64,000 bases of DNA from SAR116 cluster alpha proteobacterium HIMB100 (GTDB lineage Bacteria > Pseudomonadota > Alphaproteobacteria > Puniceispirillales > Puniceispirillaceae). Below the pieces are notes generated by a model. It saw nothing but the letters and a program-made list of their open reading frames with translations, had not been told where the DNA came from and did no database searches. Below are positions 9,358 through 19,284 of the stretch, piece after piece (positions within the stretch are counted from its first letter, which is position 1; each line of letters starts with the position of its first letter). A program made the translations under genes and the position numbers. Location of the stretch: NCBI GenBank assembly GCA_000238815.2, contig AFXB01000010.1, forward strand, positions 1,103,491 to 1,167,490. The letters run 5' to 3'.

Positions 9358-10568
9358 AGATGCCCGCTCGAACAAAATCTGGTTGTGATGAACTACCTGT
9401 GTTGTGCGTCATTGTTAATTCTATCATTGATCGACCCGGTAATATTGGTCTGCGTACAGGTCGGATTCTCGCTTATCTCTCACAACAGGGCAAAACAGGA
9501 TTTTGTATTTGCCGTGGCACACACACAAATTTTTTTGGTTTTGGTATATATTCCATGGGTTGGGCTGGACATATCAGCAGACTATTAAATGGCCTTAGGA
9601 TATATCTGTTTAAAAGGTTTGATAACAGGTTTTATGATATTCACCTGTTTGATTTGTTTTCCTTAGGCACCTTGATATGGCTTAGTTTGAGAGGGCATAA
9701 GATCGGAAAAGTCTTTTTATGGGAATATACCCCTCTAACACTTCGCTACCTTAAAAAGCGCAATATACCTGTTATACTCGATGTGCCGATCCTGCCTTTG
9801 ACCTATGTGCAAAAATTGAAAGCAAAACATGATTTGCCCTATATGCAAGTATCTGAACGGGTGCTTGGATTGGAACAAAATGCTTACCAGATGAGTGACA
9901 AGATCATCGTGCCGTCAACTCTTGTCAGAGAAGAAATTTCAGAAACTGTTGGCAAAGATAAGCGTATACATTGTGTGCCGTTTGGCGTGACCCTGCCATC
10001 CAATGAACAGGGCAAGCGGTTGCAGCGCCTGCACCATAACAGAACCGAAGGTATTAAATTCTGCATGGTGGGAGCAATAAACCCCAGAAAAGGGGCCGAC
10101 ATATTGATTGATGTTTGGCGGGATGACAGGTTTTCTCAAGATGAATTGCATCTTTGTGGTCGTGTCTTCCCTCAGCTTCAAAACCAGATCAACCAAATAT
10201 CCAAAATGAACATCATCTGTCCGGGTTTTGTTGATGTGTTCAATTATTTAAAAGAGTGTGATGTCTTTATCCTGCCCTCATGGTCTGAAGGTTCAGCCAA
10301 GGCTGTTTATGAGGCGATGGCAATTGGTTTGCCTGTCATTGTTACGGCTGCAACGGGAAGTATTATTGAAGATAATGTTCATGGATTTATCATTGAGGCT
10401 GGAAACCATCAGCAATTGGAAGCTAAGATGATGTATTTAAAAGAAAATCCAGAGGTTAGACGGCTTATGGGAGAAGCAGCGTTTGAGTTAGTGAGGCATT
10501 ACACGTGGAATGAATATTCCCAGCGGGTGTTTGGTATTTTTACACAATCGTCTCTTGAGTCGTCATGA
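9354..10568 (+). CDS. Glycosyltransferase family 4 (GT4)
   Basis: A 404-residue GT-B enzyme. The donor domain holds FCMVGAINPRKGADILIDVW near residues 233-252 and ILPSWSEGSAKAVYEAMAIG near 307-326 (E(x7)E present). The start is GTG at 9354, overlapping the previous stop, or ATG at 9360 two codons later. It is the last gene of the plus-strand run that begins at 6336; a 386 nt gap without convincing genes follows. Its sugar donor and acceptor are unknown. Confidence 0.8.
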   Translation: MKMPARTKSGCDELPVLCVIVNSIIDRPGNIGLRTGRILAYLSQQGKTGFCICRGTHTNFFGFGIYSMGWAGHISRLLNGLRIYLFKRFDNRFYDIHLFDLFSLGTLIWLSLRGHKIGKVFLWEYTPLTLRYLKKRNIPVILDVPILPLTYVQKLKAKHDLPYMQVSERVLGLEQNAYQMSDKIIVPSTLVREEISETVGKDKRIHCVPFGVTLPSNEQGKRLQRLHHNRTEGIKFCMVGAINPRKGADILIDVWRDDRFSQDELHLCGRVFPQLQNQINQISKMNIICPGFVDVFNYLKECDVFILPSWSEGSAKAVYEAMAIGLPVIVTAATGSIIEDNVHGFIIEAGNHQQLEAKMMYLKENPEVRRLMGEAAFELVRHYTWNEYSQRVFGIFTQSSLESS

Positions 10569-10954
10569 AGAGTAAAATACCTAATCGCAATTCTTGCATT
10601 GACATTGTTAGCCGTAATTTGAATTAACCTGCATGTCTTTTTGGAAACACAAGAAAAGTAAGATGATAAATGTTCCACTAAGCTCATGAGTATAACGCTT
10701 TATTCAACAGTAATTGCAAAAGCCAATTATAATAATCTGGCCGGTGAAATTACTGAGTTCGGGTGCCCCAATGTCGCGTTATGATTGATGCGTGCCAAGT
10801 TTATCCTCTAGTTTAGCAGAATTCACATCTAGAGCACGCAAAAATAAATGTGATTTAGGCTTTCTATCGAATTTTAATACTTCTCAAGTCTAGGAAAGCA
10901 TCATTCTCGCTGGTTCGATTTTTCTTAATTCATCGTAATCAATAACTGGTTTAT
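10569..10954. other. 386-base gap between convergent genes
   Basis: No gene of confidence is seen between the stop of the plus-strand GT4 and the stop of the minus-strand sulfotransferase-like gene. A 32-codon frame at 10686-10784 on the plus strand (starting MSITLYSTVIAKANYNNLAG) reads like protein and is followed, out of frame, by a short MIDACQVYPLV segment. This could be the remnant of a decayed gene, but no family is recognised. No strong hairpin-plus-T-run terminator was found. Confidence 0.35.
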
Positions 10955-11788
10955 CTAAAATAAATAGTCTGAGAAGCCTTTGCTTTCTCTTAGTTCTTGG
11001 AATTTATGTGCTGCATCCATAATTCGAGCTACTTGCTTGCTGTTTGGCAAAAAATTGTGCTTTTTACTATCGCGTAATGAGTGAACCTTTAGCTTCAGCA
11101 TATTTTGTTTAATTTGGTTGCCATCAAGCCCACAGATTTTGGAGAATTTTTCAATATCCTCAAAATAATTTTCATAAATAATAAACTTATCAGCCCAGAT
11201 CTTGTTACCAATAGAAAATTTATACCAATTTTTTTGAAAAAATAGGTCCACCCTCTTATCCAGATATTCATCAAAATTTCTAAATTTAATATTTTCTGGT
11301 CTAAGTAATTGATCATAATAATCACTTACAGCTTGAGCGACAGGTTCCCGGATAACGGCTACTTTTAACGCAGAGTTGGTTGCGACAGGCCCAAGCGCAC
11401 GAAGTGTCTCCGACATTGTCATATGCTGATGAAATAAAAAATTGCGCTTGAATTTTGCCGTTTTCTGATCGGGCAATTCTTTATATCTGTTGAACGCTTG
11501 GTTTTTAATTTTTTCTTTCTGAAAATGAATCCACTGTCTTACAGCCATCCATGTCTCATAGGGTAGGCTAGATTTATAATTTTGTGGTTGACGACTATTA
11601 ACAATTTGGCGGCTATCTTCCTCTGTATCACTTTCAAAATGTCTAATTGCACCAAATAATTTAAGCTCAGAAACCGGCGTAATAATATCCTCCGGCCCTA
11701 ATTGTGCAGAAATCGCAATTTCAAAAGACGTGCTTCCTGTCTTCTTTGTTTTCTGAAATATGAAATTATGTTGTTTGCTATACAGCAT
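10955..11788 (-). CDS. Sulfotransferase-like protein
   Basis: A 277-residue protein whose N-terminus (FIFQKTKKTGSTSFEIAIS, residues 9-27) fits the 5'-phosphosulfate-binding loop of P-loop sulfotransferases, where K-T-x-x-T-S/G contacts PAPS. AVIREPVAQAVSDYYDQLL, in the middle of the protein, fits the 3'-phosphate-binding RxP-x(n)-S element. It would move a sulfuryl group from PAPS to a glycan hydroxyl. ATG at 11788 is chosen over an upstream TTG because GAGGG lies just ahead of it. The PAPS-making genes cysD and cysNC sit 4 kb away, which supports sulfation of a surface polysaccharide. Substrate unknown. Confidence 0.65.
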   Translation of the reverse strand: MLYSKQHNFIFQKTKKTGSTSFEIAISAQLGPEDIITPVSELKLFGAIRHFESDTEEDSRQIVNSRQPQNYKSSLPYETWMAVRQWIHFQKEKIKNQAFNRYKELPDQKTAKFKRNFLFHQHMTMSETLRALGPVATNSALKVAVIREPVAQAVSDYYDQLLRPENIKFRNFDEYLDKRVDLFFQKNWYKFSIGNKIWADKFIIYENYFEDIEKFSKICGLDGNQIKQNMLKLKVHSLRDSKKHNFLPNSKQVARIMDAAHKFQELRESKGFSDYLF

Positions 11789-11842
11789 GTTTTCCCTCAA
11801 CAGTTTCTGTTATTGCATATCATTTTTAAGTTAAGTATTAGT

Positions 11843-13636
11843 TTAGATGCTAATCTTAAATTTTTGGCCTAAAATCGCTAAGGATAAGTAAAAGTGTGCT
11901 TGCTTTCCTGGCCATTCATTTGAGCATTCTATTTTTTCTCTAATTTTTTTCCATTTGACTAATTCAGAATTTTGGTTTGGAAGAATGTCTAGGAACATGC
12001 ATTTCATCTCCGTGTTATACCATTCTTCCAATGGTCCTCTCCAGCCAACTTTTCCCATTCGTTTTGTTATGAAGTCTGGCAGAACATTAGAGTAAACCTC
12101 ACGAAGCTCTCTTTTCTTTAATTTTCCATTAATATTTCTCTCTTCTCTAATTTTTTCGTCGAGAGAGTGTACGATACTTGGTAAAGCGAATGGCAGCCGT
12201 ACTTCTATTGATTGATTCATATAAATTTTATCTACTCGTGTGAAGTTTTCACCGGCGAGCCAAAAAAATCTATCGGCAATCATAGTTGAATGACAATTAT
12301 GAGTGTTATGGCTAAACTTTTCTTTCAAGAAATCAAATTCTTGTTTCAGTTTGTCCGAGATTTCCTTCTCTGTTATTCTGGTTTCTAGAAACGAGTCTCT
12401 CCAAAATTTAAAAAAGAGCCACCGTTCTATTGGGTCATCAAATTTCACTTGGCGTCCACGCTTGAATTTGTAAAGTTTAGTCAAAAAAGGTGATGATATA
12501 ATTTTGCTCAATCTGTCAATTCGATAGCTTCTTTCGTAGTGAGGATAGCCCCAAAAAATTTCATCGCCACCATCACCTGAAAATAGAACTTTTTCCTTCG
12601 GTTCTTTCGATCCTTGGAACTTCGCCAATAAGTTATAAACAGGGACAGATACATTGTAATTTGGTTCATCCAAAACGCCATACGATTCAACTAAGGACTC
12701 AATATAGCTTTCTCTAGAAACTTCGAATTCTAAATGATTTGTTCCATAATATTTTGATAATTGTTTAGCTAATACAGCTTCTGAATTTGCCTCAACAGAA
12801 CAGTCTTTATAGATAGTGGTATAGGTTCTGATATCACTGTGAGCTTTAGAAAGTTCATGGAGTATTACTGACGAGTCCATGCCGCCACTAAGGTTCAGAG
12901 ATACTTTGCAATTCGTTTCAAATACACTGGCCATAGAATTCTGAAAGTTAAAATCTTCACTTGTTTTTTCTGAATAATCCGATGTGCCAATGAATCTGGT
13001 GTCGTAAGACTTATCAGTGATCCTGTAATCTAATATTTGGCCTGGTAATAGCCGGTATGCATCTCGTATGATTGTCTCACTGCCTGGCCAGTAGCCTAAA
13101 TGAGCGCCAAATCTGATTGAAGATTCATTCGCGACATTTGGAGCAAATCTGGTTAAAGATAACAGAGCTTCTAGCTCAGACGCAAAAAACAAATCGCCAC
13201 GATGGAAGCGATAATATAAGTTTTTTTGCCCAGATTGGTCGCGATAAAGGTGGAGGGTTCGTTCTTCCTTATCAAACAAAACGATGGCGAACATACCATC
13301 AATAAACCTTACAAATTCTTTTCCATATTTACGGATCAAATGTGAAAGAATTAAAGTATCTGATTTTTCCCTAAGATGCTGCATATTGAGCAATTTAAGA
13401 ATTGAGACAGTATTGTAAATTTGCCCGTTAAAAACAAATACCCATCTGCCACAAGCCGTGTGAGAGGGTTGCGTAATGTCACTGGCTTGTCCTCTTGTTG
13501 ATAAAAGGGTGTGGCAAAGTGTAACTCCTGAGTCTTGAAAAAAGTTTCTCCCGTCAGGCCCCCTATGTGAAATGGATATTAAAACATCGCTTACATTCTC
13601 AATGTTTTGTGTAGATGCTCCGGCTATTCCGCACAC
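11843..13636 (-). CDS. asnB: Asparagine-synthase-type glutamine amidotransferase (copy 1)
   Basis: A 597-residue two-domain protein. The class II glutaminase domain starts with MCG, the Cys2 nucleophile exposed after Met removal, and has RGPDG near residues 30-34. The ATP-pyrophosphatase synthetase domain has NLSGGMDSS (PP-loop) near 248-256 and SGDGGDEIFWGY near 351-362. Start is GTG. Compared with housekeeping AsnB, the substrate-glutamine Arg of the HERLS motif is Leu (HTLLS) and the NGEIYN Glu is Gln (NGQIYN), so glutamine handling may differ. In glycan clusters such enzymes amidate uronic acids; true asparagine synthesis is not excluded. It lies between the sulfotransferase-like gene and a flippase, all on the minus strand. 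Confidence 0.8.
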   Translation of the reverse strand: MCGIAGASTQNIENVSDVLISISHRGPDGRNFFQDSGVTLCHTLLSTRGQASDITQPSHTACGRWVFVFNGQIYNTVSILKLLNMQHLREKSDTLILSHLIRKYGKEFVRFIDGMFAIVLFDKEERTLHLYRDQSGQKNLYYRFHRGDLFFASELEALLSLTRFAPNVANESSIRFGAHLGYWPGSETIIRDAYRLLPGQILDYRITDKSYDTRFIGTSDYSEKTSEDFNFQNSMASVFETNCKVSLNLSGGMDSSVILHELSKAHSDIRTYTTIYKDCSVEANSEAVLAKQLSKYYGTNHLEFEVSRESYIESLVESYGVLDEPNYNVSVPVYNLLAKFQGSKEPKEKVLFSGDGGDEIFWGYPHYERSYRIDRLSKIISSPFLTKLYKFKRGRQVKFDDPIERWLFFKFWRDSFLETRITEKEISDKLKQEFDFLKEKFSHNTHNCHSTMIADRFFWLAGENFTRVDKIYMNQSIEVRLPFALPSIVHSLDEKIREERNINGKLKKRELREVYSNVLPDFITKRMGKVGWRGPLEEWYNTEMKCMFLDILPNQNSELVKWKKIREKIECSNEWPGKQAHFYLSLAILGQKFKISI

Positions 13637-13763
13637 GTTGAATGCTCCGTTTTGCTACCCCTTCAGATATTATTACACCGGTGTCAGAGCTAAGAGGTAC
13701 GCTCAAACGCAATGCCGAATGAATAAAGAATAGAGCAAAGGTTTTCAAACTTTTTTATTCTTT

Positions 13764-15140
13764 TTAGAAAGCAAGAGTATACAATGAAACCATTCCAAAG
13801 AGGAAACAGAGTGTTGTTGCTATATTAATGTTTTCGCTGGACCTTAAGGGTGCTTGAATAAATAAATAAAAAATTGCAGCAGCGATAATTCCAGCTGTTT
13901 CAGCCATAACAAAATGAAGCAAGTTGTCATGAAACAAGTATAAAAATACGAAAAAAACGGTTCTTCTCACAATGGAAATGCGGAATAAGCCTTTGGCGGT
14001 GCCTTGCTGAAGCTGGCGTTGTCCACCTGCTTGAACAATACCCATGAGACACAGGTTTATCGCGAAAAATAAGAGAACGAATGAAAGGTCTTGAGAAATC
14101 TCCAATGCCCAAAATTTGAGCCAATATGGGCTCAAAAGAAGTAACGCCAAGCTTGAAATTCCGAAGAACAAAGATAAGTTGACCGCGATGGCTGACTTCA
14201 GCAAAGCGTTTTTATTTATTTTCGAATAATACGGTGAAATCGTGTAGAGAAAACTCCCTATAAATTTGTTCGCCAAATTAAATACACGATCCAATATCGT
14301 AAACAAAGCAAGCATCTCAAATAATTGCAAATAGCCTAACAAAAATGTTGCGGCTCGTTTACCTGCAATGGAGAAGAGTGACACGCCTAAGAAAGGTATG
14401 AAAAATTCAGAAACTTCTGGGCGTTGAAAAAAACTGTATGTTAACCGTTTGAAATGATCACGTTCAATCTTTCTGGTCAACCAGCTCATCCAATACAAGA
14501 GCAAGAGGGACTCGATTGCAAATAGGATTATAGCGATATTTAAAAAGTTATTATTTCCTTCACCTTGGATGATAAAAAATAAACAAATTGAAAACAGCTC
14601 AACAATTCTCTTTATAAACATTATCGTCTGGTGCTGCAGAACGTTTTGTAAAGCGAGGCACAATGAAGAAATTGAAAAATTTAAAAATTCAATAAAACAT
14701 TTGGAAAAGAGTATGCCCAATATCAGTATCCAATTTATTGAGGCTTGGTTGTCTATGACAGCTGGCGATATAATGTCAGGAAAATTATATAAAATTAACA
14801 AACCGATCGTGGTGGTGCAAAGCCAAAGCATGGCTGAAACTTGAAAAACATAAATAAAGTATTCAATCTGGGTGTCTTTAGGTTGTTCTGGAAGAAATCT
14901 CAAAAGACCTGTAAAGATTGGCTGAAAAAAAATGTTTGGGACACTTAATAACAAAAGCAAAAACGTCCATACCCCAAAATCAGATTTTCCAAAAATACGG
15001 AGTAAGAGCATTGAAATTAAAAGTGATGAGATTCCTCCTACCGCTTGCCTTGAAATGATCGGGGCAATTATAGTGAAGAAGCGTTTTTTCCATGTCTCAT
15101 CTGTTAGAGAGTTCAAATTTTTTTTTATTGTTTCAATCAA
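13764..15140 (-). CDS. Wzx-like polysaccharide flippase (copy 1)
   Basis: A 458-residue, very hydrophobic protein with about a dozen predicted membrane helices (for example SSLLISMLLLRIFG, FLLLLLSVPNIFF, WILILGILFSKCFIEF, LFMVLLFFA-like stretches). It has the MOP/MATE-superfamily pattern of O-antigen flippases, including the N-terminal RQAVGGISSLLIS segment and FGKSDFGVWTFLLL. It should move undecaprenyl-linked repeat units across the inner membrane. The start is TTG; an upstream in-frame TAG rules out a longer version. It is divergent from cysD, with 263 nt between them. Confidence 0.75.
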   Translation of the reverse strand: MIETIKKNLNSLTDETWKKRFFTIIAPIISRQAVGGISSLLISMLLLRIFGKSDFGVWTFLLLLLSVPNIFFQPIFTGLLRFLPEQPKDTQIEYFIYVFQVSAMLWLCTTTIGLLILYNFPDIISPAVIDNQASINWILILGILFSKCFIEFLNFSISSLCLALQNVLQHQTIMFIKRIVELFSICLFFIIQGEGNNNFLNIAIILFAIESLLLLYWMSWLTRKIERDHFKRLTYSFFQRPEVSEFFIPFLGVSLFSIAGKRAATFLLGYLQLFEMLALFTILDRVFNLANKFIGSFLYTISPYYSKINKNALLKSAIAVNLSLFFGISSLALLLLSPYWLKFWALEISQDLSFVLLFFAINLCLMGIVQAGGQRQLQQGTAKGLFRISIVRRTVFFVFLYLFHDNLLHFVMAETAGIIAAAIFYLFIQAPLRSSENINIATTLCFLFGMVSLYTLAF

Positions 15141-15403
15141 AGGTCTAGTCCGTGAAAATGGGAAAATAGAGCCGAACTGCAGTTTGTTTAAACCAAAGAC
15201 GCATTTTCAGTGTGTATCAAAACATGAAATCTGTTGTCCAACATAGAAGCTTTTGCGCAAACAGTCATCTCACTCAATGATGAAATCAATCAAAATGCAT
15301 GATGAGTTCTAAGTCTACAGCCAAAACCTTGAAAATGAGGCAAGATCATGCCATCACAATTCCGATTTAGTCAGTTTGAAGAATGATAAGAGTTGAGAGA
15401 AAC

Positions 15404-16312
15404 ATGAAGCGCAAAGGATTTATTTCATATTTGGATCAACTCGAATCCGAGGCTATATACATAATCCGAGAAGTTGTAGCTCAATCCAATAATCCAGTAA
15501 TGTTATTTTCAATAGGCAAAGATAGCTCAGTGTTGCTTCATCTTGCGAAAAAAGCTTTTTATCCTGCCCCTGTTCCGTTTCCACTTTTGCATGTGGACAC
15601 AACATGGAAGTTTCAAGATATGTATAAACTCAGGGATAGATTGTTAACAGACCCTAATATCAACCTTCATATTTACAAAAACCCTGATGCAGAACGGCAG
15701 ATGATTAACCCCTTCAAGCATTCAGAAATCCATACTGATATTTGGAAAACAGAGGGCTTGAAGCAAGCGCTGAATAAATGGGAGTTTGACGTTGCCATAG
15801 GAGGAGCGCGCAGAGACGAAGAAAAATCAAGAGCAAAGGAAAGAGTGTTTAGCTTCCGAAATGCACACCATAGATGGGACCCAAAGTCACAGCGGCCAGA
15901 ACTTTGGTCACTCTATAATGCACGTAAAACTCGGGGTGAGAATATTCGTGTCTTTCCATTATCAAATTGGACTGAATTGGATGTTTGGACATATATCTCG
16001 CGAGAGGAAATCGAGGTGGTGCCATTATATTTTTCAGCAGTTCGTCCAACAGTCAAAAGAAATGGACTCATCCTAATGGTTGATGATGACCGGTTTGTTT
16101 TTAGGGAGGGTGAAAAACCAATCAAAAGATCAATAAGATTTAGGTCGCTAGGCTGTTATCCATTAACAGCAGCAATAGAGAGTTCAGCAAAAGATGTTGA
16201 TGAAATAATTCATGAAATGAGAGAAAGTAATACATCAGAGCGTTCTGGCCGGGTTATAGATCGTGATTCATCTAATTCTATGGAATTGAAAAAACAACAA
16301 GGCTATTTTTGA
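15404..16312 (+). CDS. cysD: Sulfate adenylyltransferase subunit 2 (CysD)
   Basis: Catalytic subunit of ATP sulfurylase, which makes APS from ATP and sulfate. [20 protein letters not shown] (the PP-loop, residues 33-52), [12 protein letters not shown] and [15 protein letters not shown] are all typical and intact. With the ATG at 15404 the protein is 302 residues, equal to E. coli CysD; an ATG 21 bases upstream is possible, but GAGAG precedes 15404. It works as a heterodimer with the CysN domain of the next gene, which it overlaps by one base (TGATG). Its location in a glycan cluster beside a sulfotransferase-like gene points to sulfation rather than cysteine synthesis. Confidence 0.95.
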   Translation: MKRKGFISYLDQLESEAIYIIREVVAQSNNPVMLFSIGKDSSVLLHLAKKAFYPAPVPFPLLHVDTTWKFQDMYKLRDRLLTDPNINLHIYKNPDAERQMINPFKHSEIHTDIWKTEGLKQALNKWEFDVAIGGARRDEEKSRAKERVFSFRNAHHRWDPKSQRPELWSLYNARKTRGENIRVFPLSNWTELDVWTYISREEIEVVPLYFSAVRPTVKRNGLILMVDDDRFVFREGEKPIKRSIRFRSLGCYPLTAAIESSAKDVDEIIHEMRESNTSERSGRVIDRDSSNSMELKKQQGYF

Positions 16313-18243
16313 TGCTAACACCTAGTTCCAAGAAGAGTGAAGCTTGCCCTGAAGGCGTGCTCCAAAGGCGTTCTGAAGCAGAGTATAATTCTGAAATAGT
16401 AAGATTTATTACTTGCGGTTCTGTTGATGATGGTAAGTCGACATTGATAGGTAGGTTGCTGTTTGACGGTAATCATATCTTATCTGATCAATTAGAAGAG
16501 TTAGCGAAAGAAAGTGAAAAAATAGGAACTCAATCAGGGAATCTTGACTTTTCTCTACTCGTTGATGGTCTCTCAGCAGAGCGTGAACAGGGCATCACAA
16601 TTGACGTTGCATATCGATTTTTTTCTTGGCGTGGAAGAAGATTCATCGTAGCAGACACCCCCGGTCATGAACAATATACAAGAAACACAGTGACGGCTGC
16701 GTCCACTGCTGACGCAGCTGTTTTGATAGTCGATGCTAAAAAAGGTTTATTAACGCAGACAAAACGACATAGCTTTCTATGCAACATCCTAGGTGTGAAG
16801 CACATTATTTTGGCAATAAATAAAATGGATTTGGTTGATTTTCGGCATGATGTCTTTGAGACAATTGTCTCCGAATATGACGATTTTGCCAAATCAATTG
16901 GCTTAAAAAACTTCTACCCTGTTCCGATTTGCGCATTAACTGGCGAGAATGTAGTTATAACCTCTCAGAAATGCCATTGGTATAATGGTAAAACGCTCAT
17001 GGAACATCTTGAGGGTGTGACAATCGAAAAAATTGATGACAGAAATGACTCATTTTCTATGCCTGTTCAGTGGGTGAACCGTCCGTCAGCGGATTTTAGG
17101 GGTTTCGCTGGTAAAATTTTGAATGGTCAAATCAATGCCGGTGAACAAGTTCGTTTATTGCCGTCCGGACAGAAAACCACAGTGGATCGGATTGTTTCTT
17201 ATGATGGCGATTTACAAAGAGCTGTTGCTGGCCAATCAGTAACGCTAACATTCAAAACCGACATCGACTGTTCTCGTGGTCAAATCATATGCTCTTCAGG
17301 TACCCCGTTGGAAAGCGCGGACAAATTTCAAGTTCATATGGTGTGGATGGGTGATAAGCCTTTAGTTCTAGGAAGGGCATATGTTATGCATGTAGGTACT
17401 GACAGCTTGAGTTGTGTGCCCAGCAAACTCAAATATGCTTTGAACGTCAACACCGCTGAGAAATTATATAGCCAAACCCTATCTATGAACCAGGTAGGTG
17501 TGTTGGAAATTCATCTAGACAGAGAAATTGGTTTTCTTCCTTATGTTGAAAGCCGGGATCTAGGGGGTTTTATTTTAATTGATAAGACTACGAATGAAAC
17601 TGTGGCAGCTGGCTTGATTGATTTTGCTCTTCGACGATCAAAGAACATTCATTGGCATGCACAAGACATTGATCAAACTGCTAGGTCGTCGATTAAAGAT
17701 CAGAAGCCAGCTTTGATTTGGTTTACAGGATTGTCAGGCGCTGGAAAATCAACGATTGCAAACGCTGTTGAAAAACGGTTGTTTGAAAGTGGCCGCCATA
17801 CCTTTCTATTAGATGGTGATAATGTTCGTCATGGTCTAAATAAAGACCTAGGTTTTACTGAGGTAGAAAGAATAGAAAATATTCGTCGTATTGGCGAAGT
17901 ATCAAAATTAATGACTGAAGCCGGATTAATCGTCATGGCTGCATTTATTTCTCCGTTTAAAGAAGATCGAAAAGTCGTGCGGTCCATCATTGGAGACGGC
18001 AACTTTATTGAAGTTTATGTTTACGCGCCGCTTGAGGTAGCTGAACAGAGAGACACAAAAGGGCTGTACAAAAAGGCTCGCAGGGGTGAATTGAAGAACT
18101 TTACAGGTTTAGATAGCAAGTACGAGGCTCCAGAAAATCCCGAAATAATAATCGATACGACAAAACTGACAGTCGATGAAGCGGCAAACCTCATAGTGAA
18201 GCTTGTTTTAGAAAAATTTGGAACATTTGGCACTGAAGGATAG
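16312..18243 (+). CDS. cysNC: CysN-CysC fusion: ATP sulfurylase GTPase subunit and APS kinase
   Basis: A 643-residue bifunctional protein (NodQ type). The N-terminal EF-Tu-like GTPase has GSVDDGKST at residues 36-44, DTPGHEQY at 115-122 and NKMD at 170-173; a beta-barrel region follows to about 445. The C-terminal APS kinase has GLSGAGKST at 473-481, [10 protein letters not shown] near 501-510 and [11 protein letters not shown] near 580-590. Together with CysD it converts sulfate to PAPS, the donor for sulfotransferases. Start is ATG at 16312, one base overlapping the cysD stop. No PAPS reductase or sulfite reductase gene is nearby, which argues for sulfation. Confidence 0.95.
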   Translation: MLTPSSKKSEACPEGVLQRRSEAEYNSEIVRFITCGSVDDGKSTLIGRLLFDGNHILSDQLEELAKESEKIGTQSGNLDFSLLVDGLSAEREQGITIDVAYRFFSWRGRRFIVADTPGHEQYTRNTVTAASTADAAVLIVDAKKGLLTQTKRHSFLCNILGVKHIILAINKMDLVDFRHDVFETIVSEYDDFAKSIGLKNFYPVPICALTGENVVITSQKCHWYNGKTLMEHLEGVTIEKIDDRNDSFSMPVQWVNRPSADFRGFAGKILNGQINAGEQVRLLPSGQKTTVDRIVSYDGDLQRAVAGQSVTLTFKTDIDCSRGQIICSSGTPLESADKFQVHMVWMGDKPLVLGRAYVMHVGTDSLSCVPSKLKYALNVNTAEKLYSQTLSMNQVGVLEIHLDREIGFLPYVESRDLGGFILIDKTTNETVAAGLIDFALRRSKNIHWHAQDIDQTARSSIKDQKPALIWFTGLSGAGKSTIANAVEKRLFESGRHTFLLDGDNVRHGLNKDLGFTEVERIENIRRIGEVSKLMTEAGLIVMAAFISPFKEDRKVVRSIIGDGNFIEVYVYAPLEVAEQRDTKGLYKKARRGELKNFTGLDSKYEAPENPEIIIDTTKLTVDEAANLIVKLVLEKFGTFGTEG

Positions 18244-18249
18244 ATTAGT

Positions 18250-19284
18250 GTGAAATCTGCCATCATCGTTTTTTCGAAATATTTTGGCTATCGGGTTGGC
18301 GGTGCTGAAATCAGTATGTTTGAGATGGCAAAGAAATTTGAACGAGAAGGACATCATATAAGCGTACTCCTTAACACCGCGCCTAAAGGCTATAATGCCA
18401 AGCGTTATCAGTTTGATATGCCTAAAAGCTGGTCAGTGCACGAGTATAAACCTGCTTTTCAATTTACACGATTTCCGTTTCTTGAATTTGTTTTTTTATA
18501 CCCGTTTATGCAACGCTTCATCCGCCAGTTTGAAGGTGATGTCATTTGGTTGAGTTATGGATATTGGGCAGCAATGCTCAGCTGGTCAAGGCAGCAAAAA
18601 ATCGTTTCCTTCAGAGACGTGACCAGCATTGGCTGCTATGAAAATGTCAATACTGACTGGCGGTGGTTTATCAAATTATTCTTGTGGTTATGTGAATACC
18701 CAGCCCTTTTTATTTGGCATCACCATATGAAAAGAACAGTTCAGAAGGCAAAGGTGATCACAAATTCTGAATTTATCAAAAGCAAAGTGATGTCCTCTTT
18801 TAACCCTGCCGAAATATCTGTCATTTATCCAGAGATAGATCAGCAATCCTTGCGGGAGCAACATTCTCATGCAATCGAAAATCTGGAGTTCGAAAAAGGG
18901 GTGGTCCACGTAGGTGCTTCACAAAGCAAAGGATTAGATATAACACTACATTTAGCGCAGCAGTTTCCTGAGCAGATATTTCATGTTTTTGATCGGAAAT
19001 ATACAGCTTTGTCAAAACACCAAAATGTCTACTTTCATCCATGGTCGAATTCCGGGCGAATCTTTGCGTTGGCTGACGTGGTGATTGTGCCTTCTCGCTG
19101 CAATGAGGCTTATGGACGTGTGTCGGCAGAAGCCCGATGTTTGTCAATCCCGGTTTTAGTTTCGGGAAAAGGGGGATTGCCGGAAACGGTAAGTGATAAA
19201 GATGATGTTGTCATTCCGCCTGTAGACAAACAGGCTTGGGTTAGGGCTTTGTCAAATAAATTGGATGGGTTGACCAAGAAATGA
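18250..19284 (+). CDS. Glycosyltransferase family 4 (GT4)
   Basis: A 344-residue GT-B protein starting with GTG six bases after the cysNC stop. The acceptor domain has GYRVGGAEISMFEMAKKF near residues 14-31. The donor domain has VVHVGASQSKGLDITLHLAQ near 217-236 and VPSRCNEAYGRVSAEARCLS near 279-298, the E(x7)E motif in modified form, then GGLPETV. The close spacing suggests it is read with cysD-cysNC, so it may build the sulfated glycan (inference). The next gene overlaps by four bases (ATGA). Confidence 0.8.
   Translation: MKSAIIVFSKYFGYRVGGAEISMFEMAKKFEREGHHISVLLNTAPKGYNAKRYQFDMPKSWSVHEYKPAFQFTRFPFLEFVFLYPFMQRFIRQFEGDVIWLSYGYWAAMLSWSRQQKIVSFRDVTSIGCYENVNTDWRWFIKLFLWLCEYPALFIWHHHMKRTVQKAKVITNSEFIKSKVMSSFNPAEISVIYPEIDQQSLREQHSHAIENLEFEKGVVHVGASQSKGLDITLHLAQQFPEQIFHVFDRKYTALSKHQNVYFHPWSNSGRIFALADVVIVPSRCNEAYGRVSAEARCLSIPVLVSGKGGLPETVSDKDDVVIPPVDKQAWVRALSNKLDGLTKK

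Noticed and set aside
10686..10784. 32-codon plus-strand frame with protein-like sequence
   Set aside because: Too short, no ribosome-binding site and no family; may be a remnant, not a gene.
13675..13684. 10-bp perfect palindrome ACACCGGTGT upstream of asnB copy 1
   Set aside because: A single short palindrome without a recognised regulator, second copy or promoter context; easily due to chance.
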